Assembly: GCA_037074765.1 (NCBI GenBank)
Contig: JBAMDO010000299.1
Location: 1 to 50,798 of the forward strand
DNA from: Mansonella perstans
Lineage: Eukaryota > Nematoda > Chromadorea > Rhabditida > Onchocercidae
Direction: 5' to 3'
Length of the DNA stretch: 50,798 nt
A program made the position numbers and the translations under genes. This document shows, one piece after another, positions 11,898-27,200 of this stretch (the first letter of the stretch is position 1; each line of letters begins with the position of its first letter). Under the pieces are notes generated by a model. The model ran no database searches, had not been told where the DNA came from, and was given only the letters and a program-made list of their open reading frames with translations.

Positions 11898-14800
11898 GTA
11901 AGTAATGCAAATCAAACGATTTTATGTCAGCATATACATAAAAAGCTATTTTCAATAATCTAGTATTCTGGTTTTTTAATTTTTATATTCTATCCGTTAA
12001 TATTAGACATAACAGTTCTATCCATTAATATTAGACATACAGTCTCGTTCCGTCGATCACTTAATTATGCAGTGCACAACTGGTTATGTCGTACGATCAA
12101 CATGATTAACTCTTCGTTATCTGCTTGATAAGAATACTAATCAGTAATTAATATGAGAAATTTCGAGAACTATTTTAGCAGTTATGATATTCAATAAGAC
12201 ATGTGAGCAAACACCGTTTCGGAGTAGAAATGCTGGTAGAACGTATTCATCAATACGTTGTTCACGTCAAACTCAACGGACGCAACTAGAAAATACAACA
12301 AATAGATGTCTTCCCAATGAACATCATTACGCTCGTCAAAGATGCCAAAGAATAAGTGAGGAGGAATGTACTTCAATTGGTCAATCTTTCACAAGTGAAA
12401 ATAACGAACAAAACAACGCCAGCGCTACCGACTTTTCCGATATTTTTTTACGTGGACCAACACAACTACGTGATTCACGTCGTAAAACAGCAGAGCGATG
12501 GCAAACCAGAAAACATTCTTTGGCAAATAATGAGAATTGTATGGAAGAAATACATTACAGTCAAAAAGTTAAATTTACACCAGCTATTAGTAATCGGTCA
12601 TTTCTTCAGAATCTGAGGAACACCAAGCAAAATAAAGAATGTCAACAAATTTCCGCATTTAAACATTTGAACTTCACACGAACTTATCGTTTACCATCCA
12701 AAATTGGCCTAAAATCAAAAAATCGTAATGTTGAATCAAATTCCAATTTTGTAAATCATTCTAATTCATCCTATCCAATCAGTTCATGTATTAAATCACC
12801 AAATGAATTACAATTAAAATCTCCTGGATTACATGAAACTTATGTAAATGTACTTGCGCAAAAACAAAATGACAAGGTGAGTTGAAGTATTTTTTAATTT
12901 TTTCATCATTTTCCAAGTGTTATATGAAAAAAACAAAAGTCATTTCATTTTTAATTTTGTTGTTTGTTTTTATAATTTCTTTTTTTCTGACCGCATTTTT
13001 TTAAATGATCTTTCTTGGAAACAATTTTGAATTTTTTACCCCGTATAATTTTTGCAAGTAAATTCAAAAAATGTTTCCGAAAAAATTTTCATGTATTATT
13101 TTGCAGCAACATTTCCTTATTCTTACTGTAAATATATAAACTTTTTTTCTTTTTTTTGATCTTATTAATTTTTTTAAATAACTTTTTATCGTTTATCTTT
13201 TTACAGAACAGAAAGAAAAAAAGGGAAAAACAAATTATTTATAAGAATGTGACAAATTTTTTCTTTTTTTAAAATTTCGTATTAACGTATTTATTATTTT
13301 TTTCAGCATGATTATAACGGTACACTAACAGAAATAAATCGTTGCCGTTTAGCTGCTTTCCGGAAAAAGCAAGCGATTGATAAGGGTATTGCTTTAAATG
13401 ATGAAAAAAATATTCAACAACGAAATGTTACATTTTTCAATTCACAGGTTTGTTTAATTATTTTATTTAAAACTTGTAAATTAAAAAAAAGAAGAGGGAG
13501 AAAAGAGATAGATAGAGAGATAGTATAAAAAATTTGCAAAGTTGTTTTACATATCACATATAACAATTTGAATTGAAGAAAATAATTTAGAAACATTCTA
13601 AAATTTATGACCATTTTACTCATGAAGCATTCAACACAGTATTTCATACTTCAGTAATAAACTTCATCATATCCTAAAGTGAAGGGAGAGAGAGAGAGAA
13701 AAAAAGATTGGAAGATATTTTTTATTACTCTAATCGTGTTATTTCTTAATTTATTATATTTATTTGAGATTAATGACATAATTTGTATATTTCATTTATT
13801 TATGCGTTTAGCTGTTTAAAAAAAAAAAAAAAAAAAAATTACTAATGTAATTAAGAGTGTATATTATTGCTAAGAATATAAAATAACAATTAACAAAATT
13901 CTTTACTTTATATTTGCAAGTATTTCACTGTCATCTAATCATATTCCTTTCATTTTTTATATTAAATTTTTCTTCATTTTATTTTTTTTTTTGTTTACCA
14001 CATTCTTATTATTTTCCTCATTATATTAATCATTATCGTAGCCTTTATTTTATTTGTATGCTTGAAAAAACCGCAATCTTATCGCATACGATATAATAAA
14101 TTAAACAATAATTAAAAACAAAAATTTGCTAGAATGTTTGATAAGAATTGAAAAACTTTTTATTATTTTCGAATAATATATTAATTATTGTAATGTAAAC
14201 AAATTACAAAATTAGAAAAAAAATTTTTTTTTTTGCTATAACTACTAGGAATTATTTCCTGAAAAAATAATTTTTTTCTTTTTTTAAGAACTATCTGTAT
14301 AGATATTTGCTTTTAAAAAACTATCACATTATATTTTCAATCAAAAAGATTGTAAAAAATATGAAATGTGAAATAAAATTATATTTTCATCCTAAACTGA
14401 GTTGTTACCCTAATTGAAATAAATATTGGATTCATTTAAGCTTTACAATATATGAAAGAAACATTTGAATAAAACTAAAAAATTCCGATGTGTTTAATAG
14501 TATTTTAAATAAAATATATAATGATGAAGGAGGTGTCATTGAACATATCTACCTTAATTATAATCTATTTTTATTTTAAAAAATTCCTATAACTTTTCAT
14601 CAAGCTTTTCTATCCTCTCTTACAGCTCCCTGATACATTTAAATTCATTTTCACAACAAGAAAAGTCGTAGTGGATTTTTGATACAGTTTTAAAATTAAT
14701 ATAAGAAATCAATTTATTTGTTTATTTTGCTTTATTATCTTTAAAAAAAATAAAAAATCAGCTTCCTTTCTTCGTTTTATTTTTAACTTTTTACTTAACA

Positions 14801-17800
14801 AAAAGTAGCATTTAATGGATTGGATTTGTTCTTGCTTTTTATTTTTTTAATGAATCAATCTAGACGTATAAAAACGCAGACGAGAACTGCTATTATAAAC
14901 TACTAGTGCTAGTTGCAACTTAGAATTTGCTTATTCAATTTCGATTTAATTTTAGCAATATTTTTAAACCAATAAAAATTTAAAAATAATCACATGTATA
15001 TACAATTAATTGTATGCAATTTAAAATAAAATTAATTACAATGCATACACTCATATATTTTCAATCATATTACTAGTCTTAATTTTTTTCTTATTGATAT
15101 TGATAAGTCGATATTGATAAAGATATTGATAAGTGTTATTGATATTGATAAGTTTTCTTGTTATTGATAAGTCTTGACATTAATTCTTGCTTTTTTTTCG
15201 TACTAGCATTGCTTTCTTTCTTTTTAATTTTATTCTATATTCTATTAATAAATCAATTGAGGTTAAAATTTTAATTGTTCATTTAGGGTTAAAATTTATT
15301 GATAAACTTCAATTTAACCTCATCTAAAATCATATCGGTAATGAAAATTAGAGGAAAAAAAAGTTTTATCAGCAGAAATTTTTTATCGATTACCATGTGT
15401 TATTCAATTTTAAAGCATAAAGCTATATAAGTTGAATTATGAGGTACTTAAATTTTCTTTTTTTTTTTTAAATTTCCAACAAAAAAAAAGGAAAAAGAAA
15501 TGATGAGATAAGTGGGAATGCTCTCTTTTCACTGTCACTTGTGTGTATTTTAGCGTGTCATTATAAATGATCCTATTAATAATTTTTTTTTTTGGAGATG
15601 GTTAAAAATAAGCTTAAATTGATTATCCAATACATTCATATATAATTGCTGAAGTAAAAATTTTTAAACGATATAATGTTAAATTTTAAATTTAATACAA
15701 CAAACAAATTTTTTTAATTAGTCAAAATTCAAATTAAATTGCAAAATATCAAGTAAAGTTCCAGCAATTTTATGTCATTCAATTAATCAGAATTTAAATT
15801 ATTTGCAAAAAAAATTGCAGTGAATTAAAATATAAAATGGAGAATCGAAAATTTCAGTAAATTAATTTAAATTTCAGTAATCAAAAAAGTTAATTATTCT
15901 GTGTGACTATGATTGATTAGAATTTAACCAATCAATTATCAAGTATATTAAATAAGTGTTCAAAAAAGTTTCAAGAAAATTTGCATCTCTTTCTAGCTTC
16001 AAATATATGTATATATTTTAGTCTTTCCTCAAGTATTATTTCTTATTTATCTTTTTTTTTAGCAAAAGAAACTGAGTTATTTATTTTTATATATTGCGGA
16101 TGTTACGATTAAATTTTATCATTATATCATATTACCAGCCATGTTAGATCATCCAAAATGAGGAGCTTTTCCAATAAGTTCATTAATTAGCATCATCATT
16201 ATCATCTACCCAGTTATCCACTCATCTGTCAATTCATTCATCCATTCATCCATTCATCCATTCATCCATCTATCTATCATTTGTAGTCATCATTTCAGTG
16301 TTTATTTCATCCGTCCATATTCATTCATTGTGTTTGCTTGAAATCCTAATCGATCGTTGCATTTTTATGAACATTTCAACTTCGCTCTTTTTTTCAAATT
16401 TCTTGGCTTTTTTTCTCATCCTCATCAAAACTTCCTTTTTTTCTTTCGCGTTTAATCTGAGCAAAACGCATAGTGAAAAGAGGGCTTGGCTTATATTTTT
16501 TAAATTAAAAGCAATCAATAAGCTGCCCTTATGCTATAAGTTTTTGAAATAAGTTGATGATACAAAAGAATTGTCATCTCTCTTTGGTGTCCACATTTAA
16601 TCAATTGTCGCCATGTCATTGGTTAGAACTGAAATTTTTCATTAATATATGAAATAATTTGATAACATGCTAACACATTCCTATTATTACTATTATTTCT
16701 ATTCTTATTATTATTGTTATTGTTATCACAATTGCTGCTATTGCTATCATTGCTACCACTATCATTATGACTATCAGTATTATTATTATCAGCATTATTG
16801 TTTATTATTATTATGATGTCAAATATTTTTATTATTTATCATTATTATCAAGTAAGATCAAAAAATGTCATTCGTATGAATAATCATAAATGCAGCCATC
16901 AATAATCTTAAATGTAATTATTTAATTACGCGGAAGTATTTGTTGTATAATCACTGAATGCTTTTTATTACTGTATATATTTTGCGTGGTGTTATTTAGT
17001 AATAAAACAGACATTTATCAAAGTTATATTTTGTTTTAGAACCTATCTAATTCAGTCAAATCAATAGCAAATTGTTAATTAATAGCTAGTTGTTAATTTT
17101 TGGGAAGGTGGTAGAAATTTAGCAACTTCAGTATGTACAAATGAAGATAGGAATTTTAAAAATTTGAAAAAGGAATTTTTTTTTTTTGAGTTCACTCTGT
17201 TACTTTAGTTTGATTATTGATGAAACATGTTATCTTTTTTAAAGCTAAAAAAATATTTCGCTATCAAAATTTGTTTTGTTCATTTTAATTCAGTGCTTTT
17301 GCAAATAATATTTATTGAAGAAGGATGACTGAAATTGCCTGGTTCTTGCTATTCCAATAAATGTGCCAATAATCTTATCTATCATTCCCCGATTCGATTC
17401 TGAAGTATCCTTCAAACCAGCTACTTCTTTCACACTATACAATAATAACACATTTCTCTATCTAACTACTAACCATAAGCCGCATATATCAAATGTTGTT
17501 GTAAACGAACAGAAATTTTACAACTTTTTAGAAAGAAAAATTTTTTTTTGCTTTATTTCATTTAATTCATAAAATAAAATATTTTCATGCTGAGTGAAGA
17601 GCAACAACAACATCACTATCTCTCGGCTTGTCATAAAATGTCGATATATATATTTCATATATGAGTAATAGCAATCATAAGTAACCCATTGACATAGTAA
17701 TCATTAGGTTAAAAAAATTATCTTGCAGTAAACAGAAGATATTTTTTTTTGATTTTTTTCCATTTTTTTTTTTGCTACATTTTATATAATATTTAAGAAA

Positions 17801-18222
17801 TCTTCTAATTTGAATTTGTTGTAATTAATGTAAATAATTAATGAAATTGTAATTAACTTTTTCCATTTATTTATTTTTTCGAAATTCCCTATTTAAATTC
17901 CCCTCACTTTCATTTTCATTTTTAAATTTCCTGACATTAGTTTTCATATCTCATCATTTTTTTCTCATCATAATATACTATTAAATTTACATCACTATTT
18001 CATCAGCATTTAAATTTGTTCATGCATTTTCGTTTCTCTACAAAAATTTTTCTCATCTCTAATTTATACCATTATCATATCAACCATTAATTATATTAAC
18101 CGTTAATTTGTATCATCATCACATCATTTGTCAGATTAATCATTAATTTATATCATCATCATATCAATTATCAAATCAATCATTAATGTGGTCAGTTTTC
18201 TCTATCATATTGGACTTTTCTC

Positions 18223-18259
<37 letters not shown>

Positions 18260-21200
18260 GAGATAGTTTTTAAAAGTTCTCTCCTTTGCTATAGATTTAT
18301 ACATTTTTTTTTATTGCTTCTTGATCGTTTATTGTATATTTTGTTAATTTAGGCTAAATTAACTTAGTCAAACTAACTGTCAAATTAACATTAGGTTAAA
18401 TTTAGGTCAAATTAGTCAAATTGTCAAATTTGTTATTTTAGTCATTTGCAATTAATCATTTCAAAATTCCACTTTTTAACATATATGTATGTACATATAT
18501 ATTTGTGTCTACATATTCCTATCTGATATTTTTATCAATCCATATTTGATACTGTAATTAAATTGTGGTTGCATCATTTATCAAATTTCAAAGAGTAAAT
18601 TTTAATCCTTAGGTTTTATTCAATTCACTTTTCCAATCGTCGTTTATTTTGTCTTTTTGTTTATCATTTCTTTTTCTATTTCAGAATTTAATTACTAAAA
18701 CAGAATTAATTATGGGAAATTTGCATTGATCTCTCCGTGCAAAACTTTCATGAAATAGAAATTTCCAGAATTTAGAGAATGAATAATAAGTAAGTCTTCG
18801 ATGTTATTATTTGTTTAACCACTTATATTTTTTGAATTTCACATCTTTTGACATAAATTTTTCACGGTAACCTTAACATTTGGTTAACTCATCAAACCTA
18901 TATCACATCTTTTTTTTCTATTTACCATGATTACGTTTTTTATCATTATATGAATTTAGTTTTTTGCTTCAAATTATTTTACATTCTACTTTTGCTTTTG
19001 CATTATTTTGATGATAATTTCTACATCTGTATTAATTACCGGATTTTCTTTCTGCAATAATTTAATCATATTTCACTACTGATTGAGCATGATAATTAAT
19101 GAAAGTGAGTGTGAAAAGTAATGTTTATGCAAGATAAAGATAAGATATTTTGCAAAACATTCCTGATAAAAAATCGCTAATAAATTACTGAAAATTACAA
19201 ATGAATTATTACTGAAAGTAATATGCTTCAAGATTAGCAAAATATGGTAATTTCAGGTTGAATATCTTTATTGTACTAAGCTATGAGATGGAAAGTATAT
19301 GAAACAGTGTATTTGATTTGTATGTTTTGCAAAAAAAAATTTATGGATAAAAGTTTACTTTTAAGACAAATGCTATACAAAATGGATTAATTATGCAAAG
19401 ATACTTTTCAATTTTTAAATTTTAATTTTCACAAAGATATTTTTCACTTCACATAAAAGACATATTTCATGATATCTCAACAATACTTTTTATTTCAAAA
19501 AAAAAGAACAAACACACTTAGGATGCCAAATATGTGTGTGTGGTCGTCCTGAAAGATGAAATTGATGATGAAAAGAAACGCCAAAAAGTTGTCCAGTAGT
19601 GTATTTGATCCTTTTATTCTAAAACTGTATTAGTAAGTATCGAATGAAAAGGAGAAGAAAGATGAGGAAGAGAAAGAAGAGCATGAGAATAAATGAGGAA
19701 CAGGAAGAAAAGGAGAATAAGATGATGAAGAAGAACAGGAATAAGAATGAAAATTTAAAGGAAAGAAATTGCAAATAACAATTTGTATAGCTGCCTCTCT
19801 TCTTTTTTCTACCTCCCTCTACACCCCTCTTTCTCTTCCTCTCTTTGCGACAATTATATTTATGGGATACAAATATGCCGAAATGAATAAAATTATTATT
19901 CAAAAAAAAAAAAATCTACATCAATATCTTATTGTATTTGGTTTTCTTTCTTTAAATCCTATGTAACCACTATAACAATAAGTTACATTTATGTATATCA
20001 TATTTTAACAATTTTTAATTTCAGATGTATACATTCTTATCATTATCACCATTACTGTAACTTCATCACTATCACTATCACTATCATTACTATTATACTC
20101 CTATCATTATCATTACTATTAAACCCTTATCATTATCATTATTGTTATATTCTTGTTATTGTCATTATTGTTATATTCTTGTTATTATCATTGTCATTAC
20201 ATTATCATTATTATTAAACCCTTATCATTATCATTATTGTTATATTCTTATTATTGTCATTATTGTTATATTCTTGTTATTATCCTTACATTATCATTAC
20301 TATTAAACCCTTATCACTATCATTATTGTTGTGTTCTTATTATCGTTATTGTTTACAATGTTTATATTGATATTTTTATGTAAATTTCTTTTTTTTCTTA
20401 AATAAATATTATATAAATGTTTCTTATAAATGGCTATATATTTATTTGTTTATTTATTTACAAATATTTATACTTATTTAAATTTATTCTTTGTACTTTT
20501 CAATAATTTTATTTATAAAAATTTTTTTCCTCTCCCTCCCTCTCTTTCTTTCTGTGTCTATGTTTCTTTCTCTTATTAATATATGTATCATATATTTGTT
20601 ATTTTTGCTTCTTTTTGTTTTCGTTCTCTTTCAATCCGTCGTTTATATATTTGAAATATTTTTATGGCGCAATGAAAATGAAAGGCCATTTTTTTAAAAA
20701 GCAAAGAATGAATGAATAAATAAATGAATGAATGAATGAATGAATGAATGAATGAATGAATGGATGAATGAATGAATGAATGAATGAATGAATGAATGAA
20801 TGAATGAATGAATGAATGAATGAAGAGAGGAAGAGAGGAAAGAAGGAAGGAAGCAAGCAAGCAAACGGAAGTGTTAAATATCAGTTAGTCAGTAGCTAAG
20901 AGATGTAAGCAAGCTTTTTGAGTCTAATTTCAATGATATTATACTTCCTTCCTCATGAAATCGATGATATATATGTTGGGAGATATATGCATGCTATTGA
21001 AGTAATTTCACATTTTTTTTTCCTTCATTTCACTAACCGATCATTAAATCTATCCTTAAAACAATAAAACATTTTTTAAAATGTGATTAAAGTCAATGAT
21101 AAAAATTTTTACAAACGTATGTAATATTCCTAATCGATAATTTAATTTTAACTAACACTTAGTTAAATAATTCTTGATAAAAAGATACACTGAACATATT

Positions 21201-24200
21201 GATATTAGCAGGGTGATGATGATGATGATGATGATGGCAAAAAATCAACAAGATTAGTTTTGATAATTAAATGTATGTATGCTTATATATGGAGAAAGGG
21301 AACGTAGCGGAAAATAGAGAGTGGAAAAACAAAAAAATAAATAAATCAGCACTCATTAAAAAATTTTCCTTTCTTTATAAATTTGAAAAAAAAAGGTGAA
21401 TTAAGAAAATATCAAATTTAAAATTATCATTGTATTTTGCTGTTTGCGATCTTTTTTAGTTTTTCATTATTGAACAATTCGTTCAATGAATTACCTGTCC
21501 TTATTTTATCTTGATCTCTTTCCATTCGTTTCACTAAATTAAGCATTCCTTTATCAAATATTCATGCATCATTAAATTTGCTAAATCACAGACGACAATT
21601 TTTTCATACAATTCTATTTTCAAAATTTTTCGTTCCATTTCAATTCATCATCAAACTTATATTCTTAACGAAAAGTTAGAGAAAAAAATTTGCTTCAAAT
21701 ATTTTTAAATTTAAAAAAAAAAGAAAGAAAAACGAAAAACTAATTTGATAAATTTTGTTAGTTTTAATCTGAAATAATTAATGGAACATTATTTTGACTC
21801 TGCTTTTAATAACAACGCTAATTCTATTATGTGATAGAGATTACTAATTGTATTGTGTGATAGAAATAATACAGTTATTGTATTGTGTTGATAGAGATGA
21901 TATACAATGATTTATGACTTGGGCATTTGTTCACAAATGACGGTAATTTTAACTTTTTATCAAGGAATTCATATAATTTTATCAAGGAATTCATATAATT
22001 ATTATCATAAGTTTTTCTTTCTTTGTAAAACTCATTAATTTGTTTAAAACTTTTGAAAAATATATTCATGCAAATGATTCATTTAGATATTCATTTAGTT
22101 TTGTCATTGTTCCTCATCTGAAATATTTCATTTCATCAGCTGATTTTTCAACCTATACAATGATATTTGGGACGATAAGTTTTATTTTGTGAGAATCAAA
22201 ATAGACTGAAATTGTAAAGAAGACATCAAGAAATAAATAAATGAAATGCAAAATTAGAATTAAATAATTTGTTTAAGCATGTTGTTTTTTGTTATTTCAA
22301 TTTTTGTTTATATGTTTTCTTTTCTTGCATTATTTTACTCCTATATGAACTATGTAGTGAAATGTAATTTAAATTAATACAAAATATTAGTAAAGAATTA
22401 ATAAGTAATAACTAATAAAGAATTTATATAAATTATTCATTTCACTCAAATCAAATAGTCATATATTAAATAATAGATCCTTTCAAATAAATAATTTCAG
22501 CTGCCTAAATAATAACTATAAATAATTTCAACTATCCAAATAATAGCTATGAATAATTTCAATTAGCTAAATAATAACCATAAATAATTTCAATAACCTA
22601 AAATAACTTACTTTACTTTTCCTACTGTTCTATCAATTTTTTTAACCCCAAATTCTCTTTTTTATTTATTTCATTTTTAAGTTTTTTTGCTTTTTTTTCT
22701 TTCTTTCAAGATGCTATTAAATGAGAACGAAGTGATGCTGTTTATTTATATGTTGCATAATTATTCATTCAGTTTTTAAAGCACATTCAAACTTACAGTT
22801 TATTAATTAATGTTGTCAAAAACGTTGTATGTAGCAGCGTCAAACAACATTCTTTTGGTTATAGTGAAAAATAACTTGAACTAAAAAAAAAACATGTGTG
22901 TATATGTGTATGGATATGTGTGCATGTGTATGTAATGTTTATATGTTTCAGTAACAATTTGCTAAGTATTTTATTATTCAAATTAATGAAAGACCAACTG
23001 TAACAAACTGTCATCAAAAAATATAACAACTGTTTTGGAAAAAAATTTAATTAATTCTGAAAACATATGCAGTATGTATGTGTTTGTGTGTGTATGTGTA
23101 CATTGTGTATGTTTCAGTTATAATGTTGTCGAAAAAATAGTGTAGATATTTATTACAGCTTTTGAAACATTGTTGTTTCAATTTCACACCCCAAAAAAAT
23201 ATCTCCTTCATCTTTTCTTCTCTCTCTTCTCTCTATCCCTTTATCTCTCTTGTTTAGTATTTCTTCGTATTTTTTTTTCTCTCTCTCTCTTATCTCCCAT
23301 CTGTTTGTTTTATTTTTTAAAGCTATGCGGAAGTCATTTCAAAACTATCACATTTGATAAAAATGTTATTCATTTAAATGAATTTTATGGGTTGATAAGT
23401 TGAATGATTTCTATTCATTGCATTCAATTCAAAATAATTTTTTCTTGCACATTCCGATATTTGTGAAATTTAAATTTTTGAAATTAAAAAAAAAGAGAAA
23501 AGAGTAGAGGAGAGGATTTATTATAGAATGAAAGATTTTTTTTTCTTTTTTTTTGATGAAAAAAAAGCACGAATTTTACGCGTGTTACGGATATTTTGTT
23601 ATGATATAATCACGTAACTTATTGAAATAATTAAAATGTCTAATATTGTATAGTAAATTAATTATTTAAAAAAAAAAAGTTGGAATAATTTTAGCTTGAA
23701 AAAATGCTACTGTTTATAAATTTCAAAAAAGTGCAAATAGGTTTGATTAGAGGGAGGAAGTTTGATAAGCATTTAGTTAATGCTGATGAATGTTTTCTTT
23801 TTTTTTTTTTTTTTTATAAAAAGGACAAAAAATATTTTTGATTTTTTTTCCTTAATTTTAATTTTTACGGAAAAAAATTTGAAAAAATTGCGTGTCAACA
23901 AATATAAACGACGTATAAATGGGTAGTAATGAGTGTATGAATTATGCATTGATAAGCATTGATAACATTGATTAATTAACATAGCTATGATTAGGACAAA
24001 AAAAAGAAACAAATACTAGATTGCAATTTTCCGATTATCAAATGTATAGTTCATCAATCAATTAGGTTTACCTTGAATATCATTTTTATCTTATGCATTT
24101 GATTTTATATAAATTTGTTTTTTAAAATTTTTTCCTTTTTAAATTTCGAATTTATGTATTGTAATTTTTTAAAACTTTCAACTTATCTATCGTAATTTTT

Positions 24201-27200
24201 TTTTTTTTTGTTATCACCATCGATTATAATTATTAATAAAGTTAACTTTTTTCTTTTTTTTGTACATATTTCAAACCTCTTCAGCTTTGCATAATCTTTA
24301 TATGATAAGATTGAAATTGTAATTAGTTAAATACACTAATAATGCAAATATAAATTTGTATTAATTGAACAGATTCTTTTCAGTAAAAAAAAAAAAAAAT
24401 GCCAATATATTATTATTAAGGAATAAATATTATGCAATTATGCGATAGCCAATTAAGTTTTTTCTGGCCAAATTTGTTTTTTATAATTCATAATTACATT
24501 TTATTATTTAGAATAGTGATAATTTAATAATAACAAGCATACATTTCTAATAATATTATGAATATTTACATATGTCAATTTTTTCATCAACACTTCTATT
24601 TATAATTGTGCCAACCATATCAGCTAATGAATTTTTTATTAAATCAGTTGAAAAATATTAATTACAATTTGCACTTAATTGCATTTCACCAATAATTATC
24701 TTTCGTAATACAAACTTATTCGTATTAATAATACAAACAAAAAAAAATAGTTTTACAAATTTTTATCATTCGGAAAATTCTGTTGAAATTTTTAAAAAGG
24801 TTTGAAACAATGAGACAAATTGTCAAATTGATAAAATGTTTTATATAAAAATTTTAATTTTCCTATTTTATTTTTTGAAATTCTTTTGGTTTATTTTATG
24901 CCGCCACTAAATGATTATTCATATTTTGCTTATTTTGTATGATTTTTTTTTCTAAATTCTGCATAAAATTTTGTTTAGTTATATACTGTAATATTTCAGA
25001 GTGGAAATAGAAAAGTTTTTCGGGTTAGCTTCCCGCAGCATATTTTATACTTCAATTTGTAGCATTTATTAAACTCATTGTTTCTTTGCTCATCAGATTA
25101 AGATAAGTCTTGTATTCTATTTTTTTCTTTTTTTCTTCTTAATGATTAATAGGAAAAGCGTAGGACATAAATAATTGCTTTAAAATTAGACACCTATCAG
25201 TTGCATACCAATGATTTAATGATGTGGTTAGAATTTATAAAAGTATTAAATTAAGATTTAATTATTGAATCAATATTGTATAATTGCTTTCTAGATGGAT
25301 AATAGTTGAGTTATATTTCATTTATTCGGATACTGCTGGTAAATCTATCTCACAATGCAAATAATGACGCTATGTGTTATTTAATACTTAGCAATTAAGC
25401 TAATTTGCATTATTGCTAAGGTAGATAGCAAAATTTTCTCGTTAAATTCGATAAACCTTGAAAAAGTTTGAGACCATTACTTTATGATCATTTCAACTAG
25501 CTCAATTAAAATTTGTCGGATAGATTAAGAAATGAAGTTTATGCTGCATAATTTGTACTGAGGTTAAAGTTGAAAAAACTTTTAATCTTATATGCCGGTA
25601 CTTAAATTCTATAGAAATTATTGAATGATGGAATTTAATCAATTTTTGCCTCTAAAACAAATATAATTTTATAACTATACTTTATACTTAAGTCTTCATG
25701 ATCTGCACTTTACAATTGCAGATTATTTATCAACAGTGATATTTAATTAACTGGAAACACATTTAAACACATTAATCATTTAAACATTTAAACACATTAA
25801 TTCGCTTTCTAAAAAAAAAAAGAAACAATTTTACAATTCTTTTATTTTTCCGTCTTCTCAGTTTTATATCAATCATCATTTCCTGCTCGAATTATTTCTG
25901 TCATTTGTTTATTATAATACAACGTAATGAGTAGTGTAATATTAGTTAGAAGTATTGAAATTTATTGAAATAAATAAGTAATAGAAAAATTTCACTCATT
26001 CGTTATCGTATCTTCAATCAAATTTTTTTTTTTTTTTGGCAATTTGAAATCATTAAAAAAAAATACGAGACTGAAAATGCTCCATACTTAGTTGTTCAAG
26101 TTTTTTTTTTGGAAAAAGAAGAGACAGAGAGAGTGAGCAAGGAACAGGGGGGAGAGAGAGGAGTCTTACTAAACCAGGAAAACCTTGAAAACTGGCTAAT
26201 TTTCAAATTGAAAAAGTTTATTATTAAAAAAGAGTGGATAGGGAAAGGGAGAAATAACTAAATTGCTCTTTCGAATATTTTCTTCTTTTTTTTATTTGTT
26301 TTGTCTTTTGTTTTTTTTTTTTTTTTTTGTTTTCATTTGAAATTGAGGGAAAGAAAAGAGAAAAAATGGGTGGATGGAGTGAGAGAGGAAATTGTGAAGA
26401 GGAGGAGCGGTAGATAAGTTTGATATGTAAAAGGAATTTTGATGGTAGTCTCTACAATTAATTTTAATGTTAAAAATGCGTAATGGAAGAGTGGAGAGAA
26501 ATGGGAAAAGAAGGAAGAAGAAAGGAACTGATAAAAACACTTCTAAAAAAAGAGATGAAAAATTTCTGAAGAAAAAATGGAAATGAGGAGAATGATTTTT
26601 GATTTTTGGGACAGCTAAATTAGCCTAAATTCAAGCTTGTTGAGCAAGCTAATCATCTGGCACAAAATAACTGGTAGTGCCAGCAACAAACTGCACCGGG
26701 TAACAAGGTAGTGCCGATAGCAGCATTCCATGTCTATTAAAAAGCTGAACCGGGAATCAGCTGGGCAGTAAATGATGAACAGTAAATGATAAGATCGCTA
26801 TTGTTGTTGTTTCTGTCTTTACAGTAATAGTAGTATTAGTATTAGTATTAGTATTAGTATTAGTATTAGTAGTAGTAGTAGTAGTAGCAGTAGTAGTAAT
26901 AGTAGTAGCAGTAGTAATAGACAGTTGTAGTTATAAATGTAGTTGTAGTTGTAAAAGCATTGTAGTAGTATTGTAGTAGTAGTAGCAATTGTATTAATAG
27001 TATTAGTATTAGTAATTAGTAGTATTAATGAGATCGTTATTGTTGTTACTGTGGTAGTATTATTATTAGTAGTAGTAGTAGTAGCAGTGGTAGTTGTTGT
27101 TGCTTTTGTTGCTGTTGTTGTTGTTGTTGTTGTTGTTGTGTTGTTGTTGTGTTATTGTTGTGTTGTTGTTGTATGAATATGTCAGGTGTGAGAAAAGAGA

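Noticed and set aside
12191..12616. Alternative frames over the first long RGS exon
   Set aside because: Shadows of the 12184 frame, which alone joins in phase with the flanking splice sites.
19619..19966. Overlapping hydrophobic frames on both strands
   Set aside because: Pyrimidine/purine-biased low-complexity DNA in the large intron; no motif or exon boundary.
20588..20860. Minus-strand proteins made of repeated SFIHSFIH
   Set aside because: Translation of the AATG tetranucleotide array; every frame is open because of the period.
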